DNA of 64,000 nucleotides from CAMYLY01 sp036397755 (lineage in GTDB: Bacteria > Gemmatimonadota > Gemmatimonadetes > Gemmatimonadales > GWC2-71-9). Both the position numbers and the translations under genes were made by a program. Location of the stretch: the NCBI GenBank assembly GCA_036397755.1, contig DASWII010000020.1, positions 47,135 to 111,134 on the forward strand, in the 5' to 3' direction. Positions 9,371-17,680 of the stretch are shown piece by piece. Within the stretch, counting starts at the first letter, position 1. Each line of letters starts with the position of its first letter. The notes beneath the pieces are model-generated. The model saw only the letters and a list, made by a program, of their open reading frames with translations. It was not told the DNA's origin and ran no database searches.

Positions 9371-10546
9371 TCATCGCGGGACGATCAGTGCCATCTGGGG
9401 CTCGACCGGACTCACCTCAGGGCCGTTCACCGCCAACAGCACGTTGACCTCCGACCGCACCCCGAACTCGCCGGTCAGGTAGACTCCCGGTTCGATCGAG
9501 AAACCGACGCCGATCAGCAGTTCCCGTGTGTCGTGCGTCTCGAAGTCGTCCAGATGCGGCCCTGCGCCGTGCAGCTCCGCCTCGATCGAGTGTCCCGTCC
9601 GGTGCACAAACGCCTCGCCAAAGCCGCGACTCTCGATCACCCCACGCGCGACCCGGTCCAGGTCTCCGCCGGACACCCTGGCGCCGGTGGCGAAAGCGTC
9701 ACGCAGTCGCTGAACAGCCGCATCTCGCGCATCCCGCACGGCGTTCCATACCTCGACGATCCGCGCATTCGGATCGTGACTCGCAACCCCCATCCACGTC
9801 TGATCAGCCCACACGGTGGTCGGCGTCGCTTTGGCCCATAGGTCCACGAGCACCACGTCGCCAGCCTGGAGCAGGCGGTCGGCTCCGGCACGCGGTTCGT
9901 AGTGGGGATCGGCAGCGTTGGGCCCGAATCCTACGATCGGCGGTTCCTCCGTGCTCAGGCCTGCCCGTTGCATCGCCGTCAGAACCTCGGCCTGCACCGC
10001 CGCTTCGCGCGCCGCCCCCACCTGCCCCACGACCCGCGCGATGGTGTCCCGCGCGATCGCAGCGATCGCCTCGGCAGCGTGGCGGTGGTCGACCTGCTCC
10101 TGCATCGACCAGCAAGCGGCGAACTGGGTCACGAGGGCGTCGGACGGAATGATGACGGCGCCCATGCGCGTGAGTAGTTCCACCAGGCCCGACGGAACCA
10201 AGTCGAGATACGGAACCGCGTTCTCCGGGGAGACCTCCATCGCGATGCGCCGTCCGCGTACCAAGGCCTGCAACCGATGGTGGAGCTGCTGCCAGGTGGT
10301 GTAGACATCCACCTCGCCGGGGAAGTCACCCAGCGCCGGGCGATCGATGTTGTGGGCGATGAGTTGCGCAGGCCCGACCGCCGGAAGCCAGAGGAACACG
10401 CGACGCGTCACCATTCCGTGCGCAGACAACAGCCGGTGGGCAATCGGGTTCACGCCGTGAAAGTCGTACACCAGCCATCCGTCGAGCCCTCGCTCCCGCA
10501 GCGCCTCACTCAACACCCGCTCGTCCAACTCCGCCAAGCCACTCAT
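9371..10546 (-). CDS. M24-family metallopeptidase (Xaa-Pro aminopeptidase-like)
   Basis: A 391-residue pita-bread-fold enzyme with an N-terminal creatinase-like domain (about 1-155) and a C-terminal catalytic domain. The five metal ligands expected for M24 peptidases are present: Asp235 (VLVDLWAK), Asp248, His319 (HRTGHS), Glu352 (SIEPGVY) and Glu366 (RSEVNV). This predicts a cytoplasmic dinuclear-metal aminopeptidase or prolidase cleaving N-terminal or dipeptide Xaa-Pro bonds; the exact substrate is unknown. ATG 10546 overlaps the stop of the upstream V4R-domain gene by four bases, so the two are co-translated. Confidence 0.88.
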   Translation of the reverse strand: MSGLAELDERVLSEALRERGLDGWLVYDFHGVNPIAHRLLSAHGMVTRRVFLWLPAVGPAQLIAHNIDRPALGDFPGEVDVYTTWQQLHHRLQALVRGRRIAMEVSPENAVPYLDLVPSGLVELLTRMGAVIIPSDALVTQFAACWSMQEQVDHRHAAEAIAAIARDTIARVVGQVGAAREAAVQAEVLTAMQRAGLSTEEPPIVGFGPNAADPHYEPRAGADRLLQAGDVVLVDLWAKATPTTVWADQTWMGVASHDPNARIVEVWNAVRDARDAAVQRLRDAFATGARVSGGDLDRVARGVIESRGFGEAFVHRTGHSIEAELHGAGPHLDDFETHDTRELLIGVGFSIEPGVYLTGEFGVRSEVNVLLAVNGPEVSPVEPQMALIVPR

Positions 10547-11178
10547 GTCTCATCGTCCTCGCCGAGGGTGTCCGTTGACCACACACATCGCTTTGCTCCG
10601 GTGTGTTCGCACCGTTCGTGCAGCACGGCGCCAGGAAACCCGGTCAGCTCCGTAAGGAGCCAACCCAGCGCCGCGCCGAAGAACACGCAGGGCTTCCCTG
10701 CCCACGGGGTGGAATCTCGCGCGAACGACGGCACGGCGCGCACCGCCACGACCCGCGTCGTCACCTCGAGCGCCAGCGCATCGGATGCCAGCCGGCGCAC
10801 CGCGCGAAACGCCAGTCCGCTCCCGACCATACCCGGTATCGCGTGGTGCAGACTCCGGGCCGGAGATGGGCGTGCGAGCAAGTGGCTCGCCGCGAGCCGT
10901 CCCGCGTCGGCATACAGGAGGTCCGCATCAGCCCGCCGGCTGCACAGCGTCAACAGGCTGGCGATGTCAGGCGCTGCAACGCTACCGCCGTTGTGCGCGA
11001 GGGCCCGGTACCGGGAGATCTGCTGCGCCACGGTCCGGCTCGTGCCCAGCCGCTTCGTCACCAGTTCCCGCTGCACCTCCTCGGGATCATCCTGCTGAGG
11101 AGTGTCCAGCGCTTGCATCGTCTCGAGCAGACTCAAGGCGACGACGGCGTGAAAACGCACGGAAGTTGCATCGGTCAC
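10543..11178 (-). CDS. V4R-domain-like protein, function unknown
   Basis: Predicted protein of 211 residues from GTG 11178. The C-terminal part (GWLLTELTGFP, then ERCEHTGAKRCVW) matches the end of V4R (4-vinyl reductase-like) domains, where the C-x5-G-x3-C-x-(F/W) pattern closes a small-molecule or metal-binding fold. The N-terminal 100 residues are Ala/Leu/Arg-rich and not recognised. The start is uncertain: the open frame runs back to 11334, but that would overlap the divergent sigma-factor gene at 11287, so GTG 11178 or a downstream GTG/ATG is more likely. The four-base overlap with the peptidase gene supports it being real. Confidence 0.65.
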   Translation of the reverse strand: MTDATSVRFHAVVALSLLETMQALDTPQQDDPEEVQRELVTKRLGTSRTVAQQISRYRALAHNGGSVAAPDIASLLTLCSRRADADLLYADAGRLAASHLLARPSPARSLHHAIPGMVGSGLAFRAVRRLASDALALEVTTRVVAVRAVPSFARDSTPWAGKPCVFFGAALGWLLTELTGFPGAVLHERCEHTGAKRCVWSTDTLGEDDET

Positions 11179-11286
11179 GTACGGTGTCGCTGCGGTAGAT
11201 ACGGGCGCGGAAGTTAGCGTCGGACCAAAACAGGAGCCACCCCTCCCTGTTGCCTCGTTCGGTCGGTCCGGCGATTCTAGGTCACC

Positions 11287-11850
11287 ATGACCGAGAATAC
11301 CCGACGATCGTTTGAGGCCGAAGCGCTGCCCCATTTGGACGCGGTGTATCGGGTCGCCCTGCGTCTTGCCGGCGACGAAACCCAGGCGGAGGATCTCACA
11401 CAGGAGACGATGCTGAAGGGGTATCGCGCCTGGCCCGGATACCGCCAGGGGACCAATGCCCGTGCATGGCTTCTGACCATCCTACGCAACACGTTCATCA
11501 ACGAGTACCGTCGCGACCGCAGAGCCGGATACACCATCGACATCTCGGCGATCGAGGAGTTCACGGTGTTTCGCGACGTGCAGGACGCCGACCCCGAGGG
11601 GTCCTTTTTCTCTCAACTCGTCGATGACGACGTCACCCGTGCCATCGATGCCCTTCCCGATGAGTTTCGGGAGACACTCGTGCTCTCGGACATCGAGGGA
11701 CTACCCTATGCTGAGATCGCTCGGATCACCGACGTCCCGGTGGGCACCGTCAAGTCAAGGCTGTTTCGGGCTCGTCAGGCCCTGCAGCGGGAACTGTACA
11801 CATACGCGGTGGATATGGGTTACATCGCGAAGCGGGAGGCACGCTCATGA
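11287..11850 (+). CDS. ECF-type RNA polymerase sigma factor (RpoE-like)
   Basis: A 187-residue sigma factor with region 2 (about residues 10-80, including AEDLTQETMLKGYRAW and a NARAWLLTILRNTFINEYRR -10-recognition segment) and region 4 (about 125-180, including LPYAEIARITDVPVGTVKSR helix-turn-helix). It would direct RNA polymerase to a stress regulon and is probably held inactive by the zinc anti-sigma encoded next. The stop overlaps the anti-sigma start by four bases. Its target genes are not evident; autoregulation is usual in this family but I saw no sure ECF promoter upstream. Confidence 0.93.
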   Translation: MTENTRRSFEAEALPHLDAVYRVALRLAGDETQAEDLTQETMLKGYRAWPGYRQGTNARAWLLTILRNTFINEYRRDRRAGYTIDISAIEEFTVFRDVQDADPEGSFFSQLVDDDVTRAIDALPDEFRETLVLSDIEGLPYAEIARITDVPVGTVKSRLFRARQALQRELYTYAVDMGYIAKREARS

Positions 11851-12110
11851 TCGATGAGCCTCGCGACGTCGACTGCCACACGGTTATCGAACGGCTCTAT
11901 GAGTTCCTGGACGGCGAGCTTGACGACGATCGCGCCGCACAAGTCCGTCACCACCTCGAGCGCTGCGCGAAGTGCCTGGGACTTTCCAACTTCGAGGCAA
12001 GCTATATTGCGTTTCTCGAAGCTCGCGCGCGAGGCCAGGGAGCGCCGCCGGACCTCAAGCGGCGTATCCTGAATCAACTCCTGCTCGGCGACGACTCGGC
12101 GAACGAGTGA
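11847..12110 (+). CDS. Zinc-binding anti-sigma factor (ZAS/zf-HC2 domain)
   Basis: An 87-residue cytoplasmic protein with an early Cys-His pair (DCHTVIERLYEFLDGEL, about residues 9-25) and the HxxxCxxC motif (HLERCAKC, about 36-43) that defines ZAS anti-sigma factors. In this family zinc or thiol state sets binding to the partner ECF sigma. No membrane helix is present, so it resembles soluble RsrA-type regulators rather than membrane-anchored RseA. It overlaps the sigma gene upstream (ATGA) and the DUF92 gene downstream (GTGA). Confidence 0.88.
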   Translation: MIDEPRDVDCHTVIERLYEFLDGELDDDRAAQVRHHLERCAKCLGLSNFEASYIAFLEARARGQGAPPDLKRRILNQLLLGDDSANE

Positions 12111-12877
12111 CCGACCTCGCGGCCGCCGTCGCACTCGCCGTGTTGCTGGCGCTGCTTGGCCATCACTGGAGGTGGCTCACCCAGCGGGGGGCGATCGCCG
12201 CCGCCGCGATCGGCACACTGATCTTCCATAGTGCCGGTTGGCTCGGCGGACTCATGCTGGCATCGTTGTTCGTGAGCGGGAGCCTGCTCACCTATCACTC
12301 GTCGGGCGGCACTCTCCCCGGAGATCAGCGGCGGACAGGCCGCGGCGCCGCGCAGGTCGTCGCGAACGCCGGCTGGGCGGCCACAGGCGCCGCGCTCATC
12401 CGCATCTCCCCGCCGCTCGGCTGGGCCCTGGTGGGGGGAGCCCTGGCCGCCGCTCAGGCCGACACGTGGGCAACGGAGATCGGATTGCGCAGTGGCGCGC
12501 GCCCGCGCATGATCACCACCGGACGCTCGGTGACGCCAGGCACGTCCGGCGCGGTCTCCGCCGTCGGTTCGGTCGGTGGGGTGCTCGGGGCTGGGGTCTT
12601 GGCCGCGATCGCCTGGACCGGCCTGACGTTCTCGCTCGGGGCGTGGACCTTCGTGGGCGGGGTCGTCGGTTTCACTGCGGACTCCCTTATCGGGGCAACC
12701 ATCCAGACCCGCTGGTCGTGCCCGTCCTGCCGTGCGACGTTTGAGCGCCCGGGACGCCATTGCGGTCGCCTGCTGGCGCATGACCGCGGGTTGCGATGGG
12801 TGGGAAACGACATGGTGAACGGGCTGGCGACAGGGTGCGGGGCATTCGTCGCCGCGGCTGGGCAACTAACGATGTGA
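12107..12877 (+). CDS. DUF92 family integral membrane protein (TMEM19-like)
   Basis: A 256-residue membrane protein with about six hydrophobic segments and the DUF92 core features: GxxxADTWATEIG (about residues 115-130), a G-T-S-G-A-V loop (about 145-150), and GFTADSLIGATIQ (about 185-200). Near the C-terminus, CPSCRATFE followed by another Cys could bind metal. In plants and cyanobacteria one subgroup is phytyl-phosphate kinase (VTE6); for bacterial members function is generally unknown, so no pathway is assigned. GTG 12107 overlaps the anti-sigma stop, making a three-gene coupled unit. Confidence 0.85.
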   Translation: MTDLAAAVALAVLLALLGHHWRWLTQRGAIAAAAIGTLIFHSAGWLGGLMLASLFVSGSLLTYHSSGGTLPGDQRRTGRGAAQVVANAGWAATGAALIRISPPLGWALVGGALAAAQADTWATEIGLRSGARPRMITTGRSVTPGTSGAVSAVGSVGGVLGAGVLAAIAWTGLTFSLGAWTFVGGVVGFTADSLIGATIQTRWSCPSCRATFERPGRHCGRLLAHDRGLRWVGNDMVNGLATGCGAFVAAAGQLTM

Positions 12878-13001
12878 CCGCGCATCGCCTCCCGCGTGCA
12901 TGCTGCGATTCCCGGCTTGGTGGGCGTCGAGTCCGGCGGGACGGCCGCGACCTGAGGGACCCGCCGAGTTCGTCGACGGCCAGGACCTCCTGGGACGGGA
13001 C

Positions 13002-13112
13002 CTAGCGGAGTTTGCGGCTCCGATAGAACAGCATCGCCGCGTATCCCACCACGACGACCGCGGTCACGATGTACGCCGCCACCATGTAGGCCCCATTGTC
13101 AGGATAATTCAT
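13002..13112 (-). CDS. ccmD: Haem exporter protein CcmD
   Basis: A 36-residue membrane protein, MNYPDNGAYMVAAYIVTAVV followed by VVGYAAMLFYRSRKLR, with one transmembrane helix and a basic C-terminal tail. CcmD is a small subunit that helps release holo-CcmE from the CcmABC complex during cytochrome c maturation. It starts inside the end of ccmC (14-base overlap), the usual position. The size, helix, basic tail and gene order identify it even though sequence conservation in this family is low. Confidence 0.8.
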   Translation of the reverse strand: MNYPDNGAYMVAAYIVTAVVVVGYAAMLFYRSRKLR

Positions 13113-13803
13113 GAGCGGCCTCTTCCAGGCGGACGTCCTCCAGCACAGCAAGCCCATAGCGCACCGTCAAGAATCCGCCGTACAGCAACGTGAAGACAGC
13201 AAGCGACATGAGCAGCGTCACGAGCATGACCCCCGGCAGCGAGGGCGCTTCTGGCTTCATGATGACGGGTGCGGGATGCAGTGTGCGAAACCAGTACACC
13301 GTTAGATGGATGAAGGGCACCAACGCCAGCGCCATCACTCCCAACACCGCTGAGTACCGAGCCCGAACCTCATGGTCCGCTAGCGCGCCTCGGAGCACGA
13401 GGTATCCCACGAACAGCAGAAACAGAAACAGCGTTGATGAGAGCCGAAAATCCCAGGTCCACCACGTACCCCAGATTGGCTTGCCCCAAATCGGCCCCGT
13501 GGTCAGCATGGCGACGGACAGGGCAACGCCGACTTCCGCTGACGACATGGCCAGCAGATCGAGGCGACGGTCACGCATAAACAGGTATCCGACGCTCAAG
13601 AGCCCGCACACGGCAAAGGCGAGGAGCGACGCCCATGCGACCGGCGCGTGGACGTAGAAGATCTTCTGTGCCGGACCCTGAAACCGCTCGATGGGCGTGA
13701 ACATCAATGCCCGTACGTAGACGATCACGAGGCCGAGCAGCGCGACTACGGTCAATACAGTTCCGCGTCGCACGGTTCGCAGTGCTCTCTCACGTCTCGT
13801 CAT
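13099..13803 (-). CDS. ccmC: Cytochrome c maturation haem-handling protein CcmC
   Basis: A 234-residue, six-helix inner-membrane protein with the tryptophan-rich WGTWWTWD motif at about residues 111-118 and conserved periplasmic histidines (YVHAPVAW near 52, and the one in VPFIHLTVYW near 167). CcmC holds haem with this WWD domain and transfers it to CcmE in the periplasm. It lies in the order ccmA-ccmB-ccmC-ccmD, overlapping ccmB by four bases and ccmD by 14. CcmE, CcmF and CcmH are not in the window. Confidence 0.93.
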   Translation of the reverse strand: MTRRERALRTVRRGTVLTVVALLGLVIVYVRALMFTPIERFQGPAQKIFYVHAPVAWASLLAFAVCGLLSVGYLFMRDRRLDLLAMSSAEVGVALSVAMLTTGPIWGKPIWGTWWTWDFRLSSTLFLFLLFVGYLVLRGALADHEVRARYSAVLGVMALALVPFIHLTVYWFRTLHPAPVIMKPEAPSLPGVMLVTLLMSLAVFTLLYGGFLTVRYGLAVLEDVRLEEAAHELS

Positions 13804-14474
13804 TCGGTGATGATGGCGTCGAAGAGTAGGAGTGCGAGGGCGAAAAAGACGATGTCGAATGCACCGAGTAAGCTAAGCCACCCGCTCATCTCCGCCAATG
13901 GGCGCTCCGCCAAGATGCGCCACGTGATCTGCACCGCACCGACAATGGGAGGCACGAGGAACGGCAACAACAGCACTGGCAGCATCACCTCCGAGAACCG
14001 TGTCCGCACGACCATCGCACTCAGCACGGTGCCCACCGCGACGAACGCCACCGTCGCCATGGCGATAACCGTCAGAAGCAACGGCACTTGCCGCCAAATC
14101 GCGATATCGTAGAAGACAACGAACAGCGGCAGCGAAACGAGCTCAACTACACCAACGAAGATCAGGTTGCCCGTGACCTTGCCGAGGAAGATGGCCGTAG
14201 GAGTGGCCGGTGAGAGGCGCAAGCCGTCCAGAGAGTGGTTCTCCCGCTCCACCAGGAACGCCCGGTTGAGCCCCAACATCCCGGCGAAGGTGAACGTGAC
14301 CCACAGCGCACCGGGTGCGAGGTCGAACGCACTTACTGCGGTCGCGTCGCGCGCGAAGAAGAGGATCGCCAGCACCAGTACCGCAAACACCAGCGAAGAC
14401 ATGAACGCCGTCTTGGTGCGCCACTCGATGGCAAGATCCTTGAGGGCAATGGCCATCGCCGTGCGGGTGGTCAT
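13800..14474 (-). CDS. ccmB: Haem exporter permease subunit CcmB
   Basis: A 224-residue membrane protein with six hydrophobic segments and the CcmB-type start (a KDL-x-IEWRTK segment near residues 11-21) and ERENHSLDGLRLSP loop near residue 76-90. CcmB is the permease of the CcmABCD ABC complex, which uses ATP to release haem-loaded CcmE. The start overlaps the ccmA stop and its own stop overlaps ccmC, so the block is translated as one operon. Confidence 0.92.
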   Translation of the reverse strand: MTTRTAMAIALKDLAIEWRTKTAFMSSLVFAVLVLAILFFARDATAVSAFDLAPGALWVTFTFAGMLGLNRAFLVERENHSLDGLRLSPATPTAIFLGKVTGNLIFVGVVELVSLPLFVVFYDIAIWRQVPLLLTVIAMATVAFVAVGTVLSAMVVRTRFSEVMLPVLLLPFLVPPIVGAVQITWRILAERPLAEMSGWLSLLGAFDIVFFALALLLFDAIITE

Positions 14475-15184
14475 GGAGCCTCCACCAGCACCGCCTGATA
14501 GCGCTCGATGATCGCCCCGGCGTCGCGTCCGGCGACCGGTTCCCGCGTCGCGAGTCGGGTCGACGCCAGAAACGCGACGTCCGTAGCGATTGCGAGCAGT
14601 TCCACGAGTTGATGCGTGGCGACGATGATGGCACAGTTCCGCTCACGCAGCTCTCCGAGCAGACTCACGACGACCCGAGTGCCGCCGTCGTCCAGCCCGC
14701 TCAGCGGCTCGTCCAGCAACAGGACGGTCGGGTCATGCAGCAGGGCTCGCGCGATGGCGAGCCGCTGCAGCATGCCGCGGCTGAACGTCGCAATACGCTG
14801 GTCCGCGGCCTTCGCGAGGCCGAGGCGTTCCAGGAGCACCATCGGACGCGCCGGAGCCACGCCGTGCAACTTGGCAACGAAGCGCAGGTTCTCCCTGGCC
14901 GTGAGCGCGTCGTACAGCATCGTGTGATGCGCCACCATTCCAACCGCCGCTCGCCGTTCGATCCGACCCTTGGTCGGTCGAACGAGACCGGCGATGAGGC
15001 GAATCAGGCTGGTCTTGCCCGATCCGTTCCCACCCACGAGCAGAACCACATCGCGCGGTGCGACCGTGAGCTCCACCTCGCGCAGGATCCAACGATATCC
15101 GACGCGCCAGGAAACCCCAGTGGCCGTGACCAACGCACCGTCATGGGGCGAGGCGGGAACGTGGCTGTGTGTCATCACGGGCAT
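14471..15184 (-). CDS. ccmA: Haem exporter ATP-binding subunit CcmA
   Basis: ABC ATPase of 237 residues from ATG 15184 (ATG 15175 is also possible; no clear ribosome site for either). Walker A is GGNGSGKTS at about residues 51-59. The signature region reads FSRGMLQRLAIARAL (about 134-147), the CcmA variant of the ABC signature, and Walker B plus D-loop read LLLDEPLSGLDD (about 155-166). It powers the CcmABCD complex of cytochrome c maturation. It heads the operon and diverges from acs. Confidence 0.92.
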   Translation of the reverse strand: MPVMTHSHVPASPHDGALVTATGVSWRVGYRWILREVELTVAPRDVVLLVGGNGSGKTSLIRLIAGLVRPTKGRIERRAAVGMVAHHTMLYDALTARENLRFVAKLHGVAPARPMVLLERLGLAKAADQRIATFSRGMLQRLAIARALLHDPTVLLLDEPLSGLDDGGTRVVVSLLGELRERNCAIIVATHQLVELLAIATDVAFLASTRLATREPVAGRDAGAIIERYQAVLVEAP

Positions 15185-15286
15185 CAATATATGCGCGCGG
15201 CCCAGTTCACAGTGAGCACTTGAGACCGCTTGACCCGCGGGTTTGAATACCTAGTCTCCCACTCCCTAACGATCCGGACGGGACCC

Positions 15287-17236
15287 ATGACCGACCAACT
15301 GTCCACCTTGCTCCACGAGCAGCGTTCCTTCGACCCCCCGGCCTCCTTCAAGCGGCACGCCGTCGTCAACACCAAGCGAGAATACCGGCGGGCGCGCGCA
15401 CAGCGGTTGCAGTTTTGGGCCGACCACGCACGGGAACTGGAGTGGATGGCGCCATGGAAGCAGGTGCTTCAGTGGAAACCTCCGCACGCGAAGTGGTTCG
15501 TCGGAGGGAAGCTCAACGCCTCCGTGAATTGCCTCGATCGTCACATCAGCACGGCTCGGAGAAACAAGGTCGCGATTCTCTGGGAGGGCGAACCGGGTGA
15601 CCGACGAGCCATCACGTACTGGGAGTTGCATCGCGACGTCTGCCGATTCGCGAACGCCCTCAAGACGCTCGGCGTGAAGCGAGGGGATCGGGTGGCCATC
15701 TATCTCCCGATGATCCCCGAGGCCGCTGTCGCCATGCTCGCCTGCGCGAGAATCGGGGCGCCTCATTCGGTGGTGTTCGGCGGCTTCTCGGCTGAGGCGT
15801 TGCGGGATCGCATCAACGACGCGCAGGCGACGGCCCTGATCACCGCCGACATCGGCCACCGACGGGGCCAGCCGGTGCATCTCAAGGTGGCAGCCGACGA
15901 GGCGCTACGGGAGACCCCGACCATCCAGCATGTCGTCGTGGTGAGGCGCGACCCCCACGATCCCACCGCGGCACCCATGACCCCGGGCAGGGATCATTGG
16001 TATCACCACGTGATCAACGACGCGGCGCCCAGCTGCCGGCCGGCGCGGATGGACGCCGAGGACCTCCTGTTCATTCTCTACACGTCCGGCACCACGGGCC
16101 AGCCGAAAGGCATCGTGCACACCACGGGCGGATACCTCACGCAGGCCGTCGCGACCGCGCGTTGGGTCTTCGACCTGCGCGAGGATGACGTGTACTGGTG
16201 CACGGCGGATATCGGGTGGGTCACCGGCCACAGCTACGTGGTGTACGGCCCGTTGGCCCTCGGAGCCACCGTCGTCATGTACGAAGGGGCACCGGATTGG
16301 CCGGACAAGGATCGGACGTGGGAGATCGTCGAGCGCTACGGCGTCACCGTGCTGTACACCGCGCCGACAGCGATCCGGGCGTTCATGAAGTGGGGTGCGG
16401 ACTACCCGAAACGTCGGAACCTGTCCACGCTCCGCCTGCTTGGCACCGTGGGAGAGCCGATCAACCCGGAAGCATGGATGTGGTACCACCGGCACATCGG
16501 CGGCAAGCGATGCCCGATCGTCGACACGTGGTGGCAAACCGAGACGGGGGGGATCATGATCACGCCGCTCCCTGGCATCACCCGGACAAAACCCGGGTCG
16601 GCGACCGTGCCCTTCCCGGGCATCGAGGCGGACCTGGTCGACTCGTCGGGCAAGGTCGTCAGGGAAGGGGGCGGGTTCCTGGTAATTCGGAGCCCGTGGC
16701 CCGGCATGCTCCGCACGATCTACGGGGATGACGCGCGGTTCAAGGAGCAATACTGGAGTCGTTTCCCGGGTATGTACTTCACGGGAGACGGCGCCAAGCG
16801 CGACCGCGATGGGTACTTCTGGATTCTGGGACGCGTGGACGACGTCCTGAATGTAGCCGGCCATCGCATCGGCACGATGGAGATCGAAAGCGCCTTGGTC
16901 TCGCACCCGGCCGTGGCGGAAGCGGCAGTCGTTGCTCGGGCCCACGAAATCAAGGGGCAGAGTGTCGTCGCATTCATCATTCTCCGCGCGGGCAACGACG
17001 CGACCTCAGCGCTGGTGGGCGAGTTGAAGGAACACGTGGCACGAAAGATCGGCGGCATTGCCCGACCGGAAGACATCCTCATCGCCGCCGAACTTCCCAA
17101 GACGCGGAGCGGCAAGATCATGAGACGACTGCTGCGCGACATCGCCTCCGGCCAGGCACTCGGCGACGTGACGACCCTGGCCGATCCCACGGTCGTCGCA
17201 ACGCTGAAGCAGCGGTACGAAGAGACGGAGGAGTGA
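15287..17236 (+). CDS. acs: Acetyl-CoA synthetase (AMP-forming)
   Basis: The 649-residue protein has the standard length and motifs of Acs, which activates acetate to acetyl-AMP and then acetyl-CoA. Visible are the N-terminal WMAPWKQVLQW segment, YTSGTTGQPKG (about residues 264-274), WWQTETGG (about 412-419), the hinge region GRVDDVLNVAGHRIGT (about 518-533) and the catalytic lysine in TRSGKIMRR (about residue 610), the usual site of regulatory acetylation. ATG 15287 follows GGACGGGAC; the frame opens earlier at 15230 but the extra residues are not Acs-like. It converges on the VKOR gene with six bases between. Confidence 0.95.
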   Translation: MTDQLSTLLHEQRSFDPPASFKRHAVVNTKREYRRARAQRLQFWADHARELEWMAPWKQVLQWKPPHAKWFVGGKLNASVNCLDRHISTARRNKVAILWEGEPGDRRAITYWELHRDVCRFANALKTLGVKRGDRVAIYLPMIPEAAVAMLACARIGAPHSVVFGGFSAEALRDRINDAQATALITADIGHRRGQPVHLKVAADEALRETPTIQHVVVVRRDPHDPTAAPMTPGRDHWYHHVINDAAPSCRPARMDAEDLLFILYTSGTTGQPKGIVHTTGGYLTQAVATARWVFDLREDDVYWCTADIGWVTGHSYVVYGPLALGATVVMYEGAPDWPDKDRTWEIVERYGVTVLYTAPTAIRAFMKWGADYPKRRNLSTLRLLGTVGEPINPEAWMWYHRHIGGKRCPIVDTWWQTETGGIMITPLPGITRTKPGSATVPFPGIEADLVDSSGKVVREGGGFLVIRSPWPGMLRTIYGDDARFKEQYWSRFPGMYFTGDGAKRDRDGYFWILGRVDDVLNVAGHRIGTMEIESALVSHPAVAEAAVVARAHEIKGQSVVAFIILRAGNDATSALVGELKEHVARKIGGIARPEDILIAAELPKTRSGKIMRRLLRDIASGQALGDVTTLADPTVVATLKQRYEETEE

Positions 17237-17242
17237 GCGCGG

Positions 17243-17680
17243 TTACGCCGATTCGCTGGAGGGCAACCGCCGGAGTCCCAGCAAAGACGTCACGAAAATG
17301 GCCACGATTATGGCAGCAGAGCCGAGGCACCAGCGGCACCAGGCGTGGAGAACGAATGCCTCGAGATACGTCAGGTAGGCGGTGAAGGCGACTCCCGCGC
17401 CACTCAGGACGGTGAGCGCCTGGGTCACCTCGCGGCGTCGCAGCCAGGTCTCCTGCAGCCCGAGCATGCTCGCCACGAGCAACATGGAATAGCCCACGAA
17501 GCCGTACGCCGCGACCGGAATCCCGAACAGCACCGCGAGGTCGCTGAATTGGACCGTTTGGCACCCGCCATCCGGCCCGCACGCCACCGGCCCAACCCAC
17601 CCGATCTTCCAGAGCCACAGGTAGAGACTGACCAAGGCGCCGACGAGCGAGAGGACTGCCACCACCATTCGATGCTTCAC
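17243..17680 (-). CDS. Vitamin K epoxide reductase (VKOR) family protein
   Basis: A 145-residue, four-helix membrane protein. The conserved cysteines are all present: the loop pair Cys34 and Cys40, and the CxxC active site Cys115-Cys118 (HAWCRWC). Bacterial VKORs reoxidise DsbA by passing electrons to quinone, replacing DsbB. The GTG start overlaps the stop of the DsbA-like gene by four bases, which strongly supports a disulfide-forming pair. Length matches single-domain bacterial VKORs. Confidence 0.92.
   Translation of the reverse strand: MKHRMVVAVLSLVGALVSLYLWLWKIGWVGPVACGPDGGCQTVQFSDLAVLFGIPVAAYGFVGYSMLLVASMLGLQETWLRRREVTQALTVLSGAGVAFTAYLTYLEAFVLHAWCRWCLGSAAIIVAIFVTSLLGLRRLPSSESA

Noticed and set aside
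15230..15258. TTGACC...TAGTCT as an acs promoter
   Set aside because: The -10 match is poor and spacing is 16; not strong enough to list.
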